A DNA stretch of 64,000 bases from Macrostomum hystrix (lineage: Eukaryota; Platyhelminthes; Macrostomidae). The translations under genes were made by a program, and so were the position numbers. The DNA lies in assembly GCA_950097015.1 (NCBI GenBank), contig CATNEN010000012.1:2721501-2785500 (forward strand), read 5' to 3'. The notes beneath the pieces are model-generated. The model was not told the DNA's origin. It worked only from the letters and a program-made list of their open reading frames with translations, and searched no databases. Positions 44,726 to 54,932 of the stretch are shown in pieces. Each line of letters opens with the position of its first letter. The stretch's first letter is position 1.

Positions 44726-44929
44726 TTTTGCTGCTGATGCGGGATGAAACGCAGCTGACTGCATCTCTTGTAAGCCTCTCGCCGAGCTGCGCCAGACAGC
44801 TTGCCGGGGTTGGGCAGAGGAGGGTGGAAACTGCCCTGTAGGCGTTCGTAGTGTACGCGTGAGCCCATGCCAGTGGTGGCCACAAAGCAAATATTTCAGC
44901 TTCACATGATTCTTACATAGTCACTTAAG

Positions 44930-46566
44930 GGTGGTGAAGTAAAAGTGCTGCAGATTCTCGAGTTGTTTAATAAAGGCTACAATATTTTTTTACAAGTAGA
45001 GGACACAGTACTGCCTGGGCACAGCATATCGCTGCCACGTCAGACCAAAATCCCGGTGCACAATCTCAAAGGCTTGTTTGCTAAACGTGCCTATTGCACT
45101 CCCAGTGACGGAACAGAATGTTCCCACGTGGTGCAACAGCACTAGCACTTTTGGGAAAATTGGCAAACCGAGCAGCTCGAATGTGGCCTTGAATCGGTCC
45201 TGGAAATCCGCGTGCAGTTTGGAGCCAAAGCAGCTGCTGACAACAGCTCACCAGACAGGAGCCGTAGTGCTTCAGTTGCTGCGGCAGGCAATTCTAAAGC
45301 TTGGCAGATCGTTGAAGCAGAGTGCGACATGCGTTTCCCTCTATGCTGCCGCTGCGGTATCCTACACGCACAATGCTATGATCATGCGCCTTCTGATAAG
45401 CGCAGTTGTCACCCCACAGTGTTCTAAGCATCGGAAATGCGATTTGTGATGCTAAGCATCAGCTGCAGCTCTGGTTTTGGCAGAATGAAGAGAAATTCTT
45501 CGTCATCATCTGCCTGAAGCAGAGAAGCCTCGACGCAGTTGAAAAAGTCCTTAGCAGTGTTTCGCACCTTGCCACTGCTTGCGAAATCCAGGGCCAGCTG
45601 CCGAATTCTGCTGATTGTCTGCACTGGACCGCAGGTGTCTAGCGGAACTGGAGCCTCGCAGTAGCAGCATGGATGCCTGGACGCATGCGATTGCAGTCCA
45701 CAGATGAGTTTGGCAACTTTCATATCGGCTGCTACTGCATTCACTGTGATGCCTCCAAGGCTTAACAGCTGGAAGAGTGCCTTTATATTGTCGTAGGACT
45801 CGGCCATTTCGGGCACAGCAGCAAGCAGCAGCAGCTTCTTGACTCCAGAATCGGCAAAAAAAATCGTGCTTGGTCGACTGATTTGGTTCGCTCTCACTTC
45901 GAGGTAGTAGGCTGACACAGATCTTGAAGAACTCGCCACCTCTGTCAAGTCCAAGCTTCACATCGATTCATGTCATGGCCTCTTTCAAAAGCAACCTTTT
46001 CGATGAAGCCTTTAACATAATTGCAAATGACAGCAATTTTTTTATCTTTGCTATCCACTTTTAGCAGACTGTGCACAAAGAAATCTTCCAGATTCCAGAC
46101 TTCTTACAGCAAGACTCGCTCCCAAGTTCGATTGTACAGCTCGCTTCCGCAAGATACTAGCCGCTCGTAGAGTTTGCCTGTTGCTCAGATTGAGTGCGAC
46201 TTTCAGTTGAAGCATCGTGGCTGGGGTCGCATAAGCCGATTTTCCTGAGCTGCTGGCTGCTTCAGGCTTACCCACAGTGACAGCCAGAGGCCTGCCTCCA
46301 TGTGCTCTTTTCAAAGTAACTGTGCTAGATCCGGCTGCTTGCAGCTTAGCTGCGATTTCGGTGCTGGCCACTTGCTCGGTTGTTCCAGGGCTCAGCTGGG
46401 TGCTTAAGTTAATCAGCTGCGTCGCCTTGTTGCAGCAATGAGACTTCCCTTTACCAATGGGCGAGTGACAGCCAGAACACAGCAGTTCAGGAGTCTGAGG
46501 TGCATCGCAATTTAGTGCAAGTTGTTTGGATTTGGAACAGCTGATGCCTTTAGTGCAAACATTCAT
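44930..46566 (-). pseudogene. Transposase-like gene of a multi-copy metazoan family, frameshifted
   Basis: Minus-strand pieces in changing frames follow one protein. The first (46566-46051) has LCSGCHSPIGKGKSHCCN, then TLKRAHGGRPLAVTVGKP and LKVALNLSNRQTLRAASILR. A frameshifted bridge leads to KLGLDRGGEFFKICVSLL near 45960. Then come FFADSGVKKLLLLAAVPEM, ESYDNIKALFQLLSLGG, AADMKVAKLICGLQSHASRH and CCYCEAP. A decayed C-terminal part near 45200-44960 includes GTFCSVTGSAIG. I know this combination from large sets of uncharacterised, transposon-like proteins in cnidarian and other invertebrate genomes; I cannot name the superfamily. At least three frame breaks. Confidence 0.65.
46511..46560 (-). 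repeat. Inverted copy of the 47.2-kb repeat (inversion junction)
   Basis: The reverse complement reads GCACTAAAGGCATCAGCTG, then TTCCAAATCCAAACAAC and TTGCACTAAA. It matches 47203-47251 on the plus strand in about 48 of 50 bases. It lies at the start of the minus-strand transposase-like piece. Confidence 0.85.
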
Positions 46567-46739
46567 ACTCCCAAAGCTAAAGGCGGCAATAAAATTTGGC
46601 TATTTAGAGATAAGTTAGCAAGTTTTAGAAGCACTTAACTTCATAAATTAATTATAATATAGACAAATCAGTGCTAGTATTCAGAATAAAATACAGTCTG
46701 AAATCGTCTGTCTTGTGACATTATAAATTGTTCCTTACA

Positions 46740-47212
46740 TCTATGCATAGCTCACATGTTCTATTCGAATTCAGAAAAATGCCTAGCAGCCTAAAGAGCC
46801 ACGATGAGTGCCTTCGTAGTGCGTGCCTGCTTTACCTACGCAAGGCTGAGCGCTGTCTAAACGATGCAGCAGCGATTGAGCACTACATATCCTGCCAAAC
46901 TTCTTATCTGTGCAGCATTTTCTTCCTGTTGGAGTGTGTGAGGGCTGTCGCCGAATCGTGTCTTCGCTAGCCGGCCCATCGCCTCGTCCTTTGCCGCCAA
47001 GACTTCTCTACGAGCAAATACTTAAAGACTTTAGCAGCATCCCAGTCAGCAGAAGATCACAGCCTGACTGCCCATGTGAGATCTGCAGGATTGCTCGCAG
47101 CAACCTGCACAAAAACTCAGATCCATGCAGTATCTATGCAACTGGTTCGCTAAACTTTACGAGGGGCCGACCATCATCATCAGCTGTTCCAAATCCAAGC
47201 AACTTGCACTAA
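46740..47212 (+). pseudogene. N-terminal part of the same transposase-like family, opposite orientation
   Basis: Plus-strand reading across two frames gives KSHDECLRSACLLYLRKAER, CEGCRRIVSSL, RRSQPDCPCEICRIARSN and TRGRPSSS. The Cys-rich lead and CEICRIARS step belong N-terminal to the LCSGCHSPIGKGKSH region in this family, yet here they lie on the opposite strand, head to head. A frame change separates the first and second pieces. The piece runs directly into the repeat shared with 46511-46560. Confidence 0.55.
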
Positions 47213-47420
47213 AGGCATCAGCTGTTCCAAATCCAAACAACTTGCACTAAAGGCATCAGCTGTTAAAAACAACTTGGACCAAAGACATCAGCTGTTAAAA
47301 ACAACTTGCACTAAAGACATTAGTTGGAAAAAACAAGTTGGATTAAAGACATCAGCTGTTAACAACAACTTGCACTAAAGACATAGCTGAAAAAAACTAG
47401 TTGGACCAAAGTCATCCCAT
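47182..47420. repeat. Minisatellite, ~30-bp unit, eight degenerate copies
   Basis: Units of the form AACTTGCACTAAAGACATCAG plus CTGTTAAAAAC, with variants TTGGACCAAAG. The first units are the ones found inverted at 46511-46560. Confidence 0.8.
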
Positions 47421-47468
47421 AGACAGCTCTTAAAAGCAACATGCACTCTCGTTCCTTTGCAACTTCAG

Positions 47469-49028
47469 GCTGACTGGCCGCCAGTCCGACGACGCAGTGC
47501 CCGTGACTTTGGCGGTGGCGGAGTTCGCCGATCGCAGTCGTTCCAGCCCGGCTCTTCCCGACCGGTGGGCGCTGCAGCCACAGCCGACGACATTGCAGTC
47601 GATGCCCGCCTACTACTGGAGATTTTTCTACGCGATGCAGCCGCCACCTCTACCCCGCTAGCTACCATTGCCGAGCGAAGTGGCGACTGCCAGCAACAAC
47701 TGGAAGCAGAGGGTGCCCAAGCCCCGGCTACTCTGTCCGATCCTGGATGCGTTGCCTGCGCCGCGTGCATCGGCGATACTGTGCTCGAAGACATCGACAA
47801 TGGCGATGACGCCGTCGAGGTTGTCAGTTTCTCTAATCGGGTGCGCTCTTTCACCTTTAGCGAAGGAAATAACTGCGACGCAGACTGTGGCGACAATGTG
47901 CTCTGTAGGGGCGGCGGCGTTTCCCCAGCCGCCATCGCGGCCACTGTGGCAGCCGCCGCCATGCCGACATCGGCGTCGGCTAGTGGACGTCGGCGACGCC
48001 GGCCTATTGGTGGTGGCTTAGTAGAAATCGCATTCAATGTTGAGGCAGCGAAGCAGCGACACTCCAGTTTGCCAGGACGTGCGGGAGGGCGTCAGGTAAG
48101 TCGAATAGCATGACACACCAATCGCCGCTAATAGCTCAGAACCGTCGCTTCAGATATAATGATATAGCTGGATCTCCCTTTCACATTCGTTATCCTACAC
48201 TAAAGCTTAGCAAGTTTATCTCTAGCCAGTACTTAAACAACGAGATATTGAACCAAGCTTTAGTTAATCCCGCCCGTGCTTATCTTATTGTTTATTCAGT
48301 CGAATAGCTGCTGCCTGGAAGATGCTGCCAACGCTGTCTCGCGGGCCGCGGCTCGTCGACAGACTGCGGCTTACCCAATGCCGTTCGGTCACTCGCGTCA
48401 ACAGCAGCAGCGCCGGGCGAACGTTGTGCGCGATTTTCGCCGCGCCTGCTGGCATCATCAGCACAAGGTTCAGCATTATTGTCACCAGCATCAGCTCCAG
48501 CATCAACAACAGCAGAATTCTCAGCTGGTAATGCCGCTGCTGCCACCAGAAGACGACGAGGAGCAGCGCCTGGACCGGGTGGCCATGATGCTGGACCGCA
48601 TCGCTCGGGAGATTGGTCTAGGCAGTTTAGACAGCGCCGCCAGCAGCTCGGCCGCTGACGCTAATGCCGGATCCTTCAGCCTGGGCCGGGCTCTGCGCGC
48701 CAAATATCTGCGTTCGCGAGCTAAAACTAGTCCAGACGAGGAGGTTGTGTCTCCGGTGGACGTTGACGAACTGCTGGGCTCCCTGTCCAGTTATGAACAG
48801 TTTAGTCAGCAACTCACTCCAATGCTGTGCAACGGCCTCAAAGCCTGGCGCTGCGTCGCCGTGCTGTATCGCATCGCTCGCCTGCTGTGCAAGCGAAGGC
48901 CGGATTTGGCTGAGCTGGCCAAGTCAGTCTGTTTGCGCTACTTTGATGAGCACTACGCTATGTGGATTGTGCGCCGCGGTGGCTGGGAGGCCGTTGTGGA
49001 AGACACGGACGAGTCTGAACTAGACTAG
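47469..49028 (+). CDS. Bcl-2 family protein, two-exon 3' part, no membrane anchor
   Basis: Exon 47469-48095 (acceptor GCAACTTCAG, donor CAG|GTAAGT) joins 48300-49028 (acceptor TTATTCAG) in phase 0. The first exon begins inside a codon series without ATG, so a 5' exon is missing. It encodes a long Ala/Ser-rich region with RSQSFQPGS and an acidic, Cys-containing middle. The second exon has His/Gln runs, a BH3-like RLDRVAMMLDRIAREIG (about 48570-48611), a BH1 region LCNGLKAWRCVAVLYRIARL (about 48825-48890) and BH2 WIVRRGGWEAV (about 48964-48996). It ends EDTDESELD. BH1-BH2 spacing is like BAX/BAK and BCL-2. No C-terminal transmembrane helix follows, unlike most multidomain members. Pro- or anti-death role cannot be told. 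Confidence 0.75.
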
Positions 49029-49224
49029 CCGGCTGTTCGGTGTTCCATTTGCTTTTAGAATATCTTGTATATTTGTCTAACATCAATCATTTTAACTTTA
49101 AATTCTTGTAACATAGATCATCTCAGATCATCGGATTGTAAAATCGATCCTCAAAAGATCCTCAGGATGTGAAAAATCCTCAATTATCTTTAGATTGGAA
49201 AATCGATTAACACAGCTCCTTAGA

Positions 49225-50012
49225 TTGCAATATCTATGACCACAGATCCCCATAATGTTAAATCCCAGATCCCAGAATGTAATATCTCAGATACTCAAAA
49301 TGTTAAATCCAATATCTCAGATCCTCAGAATGTTAAATTCATTATCTCAAATCCTCAGAAAGTTAAATCCATTATCTCAAATCCTCAGAAAGTTAAATCC
49401 ATTATCTCAAATCCTCAAAATGATAGATCCATTATCTCAGATCCTCAGAATGTTAAATCCATTATCTCAGATCCTCAGAATGTTAAATCCATTATCTCAG
49501 ATCCTCAAAATGATAGATCCATTATCTCAGATCCTCAAAATGATAAATCCATTATCTCAGATCCTCAAAATGATAAATCCATTATCTCAGATCCTCAAAA
49601 TGATAGATCAATTATCTCAAATCCTCAAAATGATAAATACAATATCTCAGATCCTCAAAATGATAAATACATTATCTCAGATCCTCAAAATAATAAATAC
49701 ATTATCTCAAATCCTCAGAATGTTAAATCCATTATCTCAGATCCTCAGAATGTTAAATCCATTGTCCCAAATCCTCAGAAAGTTAAATCCATTATCTCAG
49801 ATCCTCAGAATGTTAAATCCATTATCTCAGATCCTCAGAATGTTAAATCCATTATCTCAGATCCTCAAAATGATAAATCCATTATCTCAGATCCTCAAAA
49901 TGATAGATCCATTATCTCAAATCCTCAAAATGATAAATACAATATCTCAGATCTTCAAAATGATAAATACATTATCTCAAATCCTCAAAATGCTAAATCT
50001 ATTCTCAATGAT
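49225..50012. repeat. Minisatellite, 30-bp unit, ~26 copies
   Basis: The unit is CAGATCCTCAGAATGTTAAA plus TCCATTATCT, with AATGATA/AATGTTA and AGATCA variants. It begins 200 bp after the Bcl-2 stop. Its frames stay open because 30 is a multiple of 3. Confidence 0.95.
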
Positions 50013-50309
50013 AATCTAAGTGCTGTAATATTAAAGTTGTCAGACATTAAGAGCTTCTTATTTATTTATTTTTCCTGAAATGTTGTCAGTTGAATTTCAT
50101 ATTTTTCTTTATCTAAATCAAAAGCTAGCAGTGGCTACTTTGTTAGTTATTTTTGTGTGTTTTGTTTTACACTTTTATTTTGCTTGTGCTTTTTGGCCAG
50201 TGCCTTTGTTGTTGCATCAGGCGTTCAGGGTACACTCTGGGATTTTGATTTTTTTAATTTAGAAATTTATTGTTGATATAACTGTGTTAATTGCCTTTTC
50301 AGTACAACA

Positions 50310-51908
50310 GATTCCCATCCTAGATTCCAATGTTTAATTCCCATTTCCACATGTTAATATCCCCATCCCATGTATTCAAATCCTCATCCCGTATGTTCAG
50401 ATCCCTGTTTCATAGAACTCGATCCCTATCATATGTGCTTAGATCCCACCCAGTTAAAAAAAATTCAGATCCCATCCTACTTGAATCCCCATTCCATATG
50501 TTCAGATCCCATCTTACTTGGATCCCCATCCCATGGGCTTAGATCCCCATCCCATAGGCTTAGATCCCCATCCCATAGGCTTAGATCCCCATCCCATAGG
50601 CTTAGATCCCCATCTAATAGGCTTAGATCCCCATCCCATAGATAGGCTTAGATCCCCATCCCATAGGCTTAGATCCCCATCCCATAGGTTAGATACCCAT
50701 CCCATAGGCTTAGATCCCCATCCCATAGGCTTAGATCCCCATCCCATAGTCCTAGATCCCCATCCCATAGGCTTAGATCCCCATCCCATAGGCTTAGATC
50801 CCCATCCCATAGGCTTAGATCCCCATCCCATAGATAGGCTTAGATCCCCATCCCATAGGCTTAGATACCCATCCCATAGGCTTAGATCCCCATCCCATAG
50901 GTTTAGATCCCCATCCCATAGGCTTAGATACCCATCCCATAGGCTTAGATCCCCATCCCATAGATAGGCTTAGATCCCCATCCCATAAGCTTAGATCCCC
51001 ATCCCATAGGTTAGATACCCATCCCATAGGCTTAGATCCCCATCCCATAGGTTTAGATCCCCATCCCATAGTCCTAGATCCCCATCCCATAGGCTTAGAT
51101 ACCCATCCCATAGGTTAGATACCCATCCCATAGGCTTAGATCCCCATCCCATAGGTTTAGATCCCCATCCCATAGTCCTAGATCCCCATCCCATAGGCTT
51201 AGATACCCATCTCATAGGCTTAGATCCCCATCCCATAGTCTTAGATCCCCATCCCATCGGCTTAGATCCCCATCCCATAGGCTTAGATCCCCATCCCATA
51301 GTCTTAGATCCCCATCCCATAGTCTTAGATCTCCATCCAATAGGCTTAGATCCCCATCCCATCGGCTTAGATCCCCATCCCATAGGCTTAGATCCCCATC
51401 CCATCCCATCCCATCGTCTTAGATCCCCATCCCATCGGCTTTGATCCCCATCCAATAGGCTTAGATCCCCATCCCATAGTCTTAGATCCCCATCCCATAG
51501 TCTTAGATCCCCATCCCATAGTCTTAGATCTCCATCCAATAGGCTTAGATCCCCATCCCATCGGCTTAGATCCCCATCCCATAGTCTTAGATCCCCATCC
51601 CATAGTCTTAGATCTCCATCCAATAGTCTTAGATCCCCATCCCATAGTCTTAGATCTCCATCCAATAGGCTTAGATCCCCATCCCATCGGCTTAGATCCC
51701 CATCCAATAGGCTTAGATCCCCTTCCCATCGGCTTAGATCCCCATCCCATAGGCTTAGATCCCCATCCTATCGGCTTAGATCCCCATCCCATAGGCTTAG
51801 ATCCCCTTCCCATCGGCTTAGATCCCCTTCCCATCGGCTTAGATCCCCATCCCATCGGCTTAGATCCCCATCCTATCGGCTTAGATCCCCATCCTATCGG
51901 CTTAGATG
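50310..51908. repeat. Minisatellite, 21-bp unit, ~66 copies with degenerate left edge
   Basis: The regular unit is GCTTAGATCCCCATCCCATAG with variants TAGTCTT, TCGGCTT and CAATAGG. From 50310 to about 50520 the same core appears in diverged, unevenly spaced forms (GATTCCAATG, CCCATCCCATGTATT), giving a gradient into the uniform array. Confidence 0.95.
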
Positions 51909-52411
51909 TTGGCCATGTATTTTTAGATGCCATTGCTCTCGTGGCTTACCTGTATTTTAATTTGGTTAAATGTATTGAGTAGTTTTGCAATTATAAAAGG
52001 CATTGAATAAATTTTACTTATTTGAAACGTCAAGGCCAGATTAGTATGTTCTGCCTAAAAAGGATCTGCATAGATGCTTCCTAAGAGTTCTGCATGGCTC
52101 AACCTAAACTGACAAATTTTTTTCATTCACATTTTCCCAGCTTATAACCTTTACATTGGCATTATATTTCAACGCATTTTCCTCGCCTTCTGTGCTATAT
52201 TCCCTTTTGCAATCGATATACACTTGCAGTCATCCTTAACCACCTTCTGTTGCTACACTTTTTGACAGCTAGAATTAGCTTTCCTGCTTTTATTAACCAA
52301 TAAACTGCTTGCCTGTATTGTCAACCTCTTCTAAAAATTGTCTTCCTGTCAAGGGCGAAGCATTTGATAAAATTAGACACAACTGTGTTTTCTGATCCCA
52401 AACATGAAGAT
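51909..52411. other. Spacer between arrays
   Basis: AT-rich with no gene or repeat. An AATAAA occurs near 52006 but no transcript can be assigned to it. Confidence 0.45.
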
Positions 52412-52858
52412 TCTCAGATCCCCATCCACCCCAAGTGATCTCAGATCCCCATCCACCCCAAGTGATCTCAGATCCCCATCCACCCCAAGTGATCTCAGAT
52501 CCCCATCCATCCCAAGTGATCTCAGATCCCCATCCATCCCAAGTGTTCTCAGGTCCCATCCACCCCAAGTGTTCTCAGATCCCCATCCACCCCAGGTGAT
52601 CTCAGATCCCCATCCATCCCAGGTGATCTCAGATCCCCATCCATCCCAGGTGATCTCAGATCCCCATCCATCCCAAGTGTTCTCAGGTCCCATCCACCCC
52701 AAGTGTTCTCAGGTCCCATCCACCCCAAGTGTTCTCAGATCCCCATCCACCCCAAGTGATCTCAGATCCCCATCAACCCCAAGTGTTCTCAGGTCCCATC
52801 CACCCCAACTGTTCTCAGATCCCCATCCACCCCAGGTGTTCTCAGATCCCCATTCCTT
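52412..52858. repeat. Minisatellite, 27-bp unit, ~16 copies
   Basis: The unit is CTCAGATCCCCATCCACCCC plus AAGTGAT, with a 3-5-bp shorter form (CTCAGGTCCCATCC). It shares AGATCCCCATCC with the 21-bp array to its left. Confidence 0.93.
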
Positions 52859-53261
52859 AATAAAGCGAGCCTTGGATGAATTCCTCTACAGAACGCTTGG
52901 TGTAAATCTAACCTTCACACAGCCATTTTATTTTCATTTGTTGGCTTCTACTTAGGTGGCTTATGCGTTTATTATCGGAGCATCAACTACGCAGTTGCTA
53001 GCTATAATTTACTCCAGTAAAAATCTTTCCTGTTTTCGTCGTTAAAATAAAAATGGTCAGCCATAAATTGTTGACACAATTTGCTAATTTTGATCTTGAT
53101 TTAAAATTTTGCCTTTCATTGGCGTGTCAAAACACAGTTGTTATTCGATTTCTGACTGCTACTTCATCAACGCGTAATTAATTAAGCAAAGATTGCATAA
53201 AAAATTAAAACACGATGAGAGAGACATGAAAAAGGAAGTGGGTTTCTTTTCATTATTGTTC

Positions 53262-54668
53262 TTCATCCAATGTGGCTAGATTAGCAATCCATTCTATTCA
53301 TTCATCCAATGTGGCTAGATTAGCAATCCATTCTATTCATTCATCCAATGTGGCTAGATTAGCAATCCATTCTATTCATTCATCCAATGTGGTTAGATTA
53401 GCAATCCATTCTATTCATTGATCCAATGTAGCTGGATTAGCAATCCATTCTATTCATTCATCCAATGTGGCTAGATTAGCAATCCATTCTATTCATTCAT
53501 CCAATGTGGCTGGATTAGCAATCCATTCTATTCATTCATCAAATGTGGTCAGATTAGCAATCCATTCTATTCATTCATCCAATGTGGTTAGATTAGCAAT
53601 CCATTCTATTCATTCATCCAATGTGGTTAGATTAGCAATCCATTCTATTCATTCATCAAATGTGGCTAGATTAGCAATCCATTCTATTCATTCATCCAAT
53701 GTGGTTAGATTAGCAATCCATTCTATTCATTCATCCAATGTGGTTAGATTAGCAATCCATTCTATTCATTCATCAAATGTGGCTAGATTAGCAATCCATT
53801 CTATTCATTCATCCAATGTGGTTAGATTAGCAATCCATTCTATTCATTCATCCAATGTGGTTAGATTAGCAATCCATTCTATTCATTCATCCAATGTGGC
53901 TAGATTAGCAATCCATTCTATTCATTCATCAAATGTGGCTAGATTAGCAATCCATTCTATTCATTGATCCAATGTGGTTAGATTAGCAGTCCATTCTATT
54001 CATTCATCCAATGTGGTTAGATTAGCAATCCATTCTATTCATTCATCCAATGTGGTTAGATTAGCAATCCATTCTATTCATTCATCCAATGTGGTTAGAT
54101 TAGCAATCCATTCTATTCATTCATCCAATGTGGCTAGATTAGCAATCCATTCTATTCATTCATCCAATGTGGTTAGATTAGCAATCCATTCTATTCATTC
54201 ATCCAATGTGGTTAGATTAGCAATCCATTCTATTCATTCATCAAATGTGGCTAGATTAGCAATCCATTCTATTCATTCATCCAATGTGGTTAGATTAGCA
54301 ATCCATTCTATTCATTCATCCAATGTGGTTAGATTAGCAATCCATTCTATTCATTCATCCAATGTGGCTAGATTAGCAATCCATTCTATTCATTCATCAA
54401 ATGTGGCTAGATTAGCAATCCATTCTATTCATTCATCCAATGTGGTTAGATTAGCAGTCCATTCTATTCATTCATCCAATGTGGCTAGATTAGCAATCCA
54501 TTCTATTCATTCATCCAATGTGGTTAGATTAACAATCCATTCTATTCATTCATCCAATGTGGTTAGATTAGCAATCCATTCTATTCATTCATCCAATGTG
54601 GTTAGATTAGCAATCCATTCTATTCATTCATCCAATGTGGCTAGATTAGCAATCCATTCTATTCAAGG
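53262..54668. repeat. Minisatellite, 39-bp unit, ~36 copies
   Basis: The unit is TTCATTCATCCAATGTGG plus TTAGATTAGCAATCCATTC and TA. CC/CA and TT/CT alternatives occur in a repeating order. The plus-strand open frames are effects of the multiple-of-3 period. Confidence 0.96.
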
Positions 54669-54932
54669 TAAAGAACGGAACAAATGATAGCATGTGAAGC
54701 TGGTCTATTGTGGTTTAGCGGATTACATGTCCCTGATACGCATGTCTATGTATTAAAGAATCTCTGTTAAGGTACACACATTCTGTCGCTGCGAAAGAGA
54801 AGTGAAACTCATTGGAAAGTAAAAAGACAGCGCTAGACGATAATCAGCGAGCAAATAAAAGAGAAGTAATAAACGAAGGCACAATAAAAAGGTTTACTAC
54901 TACAAAATCAGTTCATTGTTAATGAAATGGCG

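Noticed and set aside
50514-51933. MGWGSKP/LDPHPIG repeat frames on both strands
   Set aside because: Same effect of a 21-bp array; open in several frames on both strands.
53467-54687. Open frames with 13-residue repeats (LAIHSIHSSN)
   Set aside because: 39-bp minisatellite with a stop-free frame, no unique sequence at either end and no splice sites.
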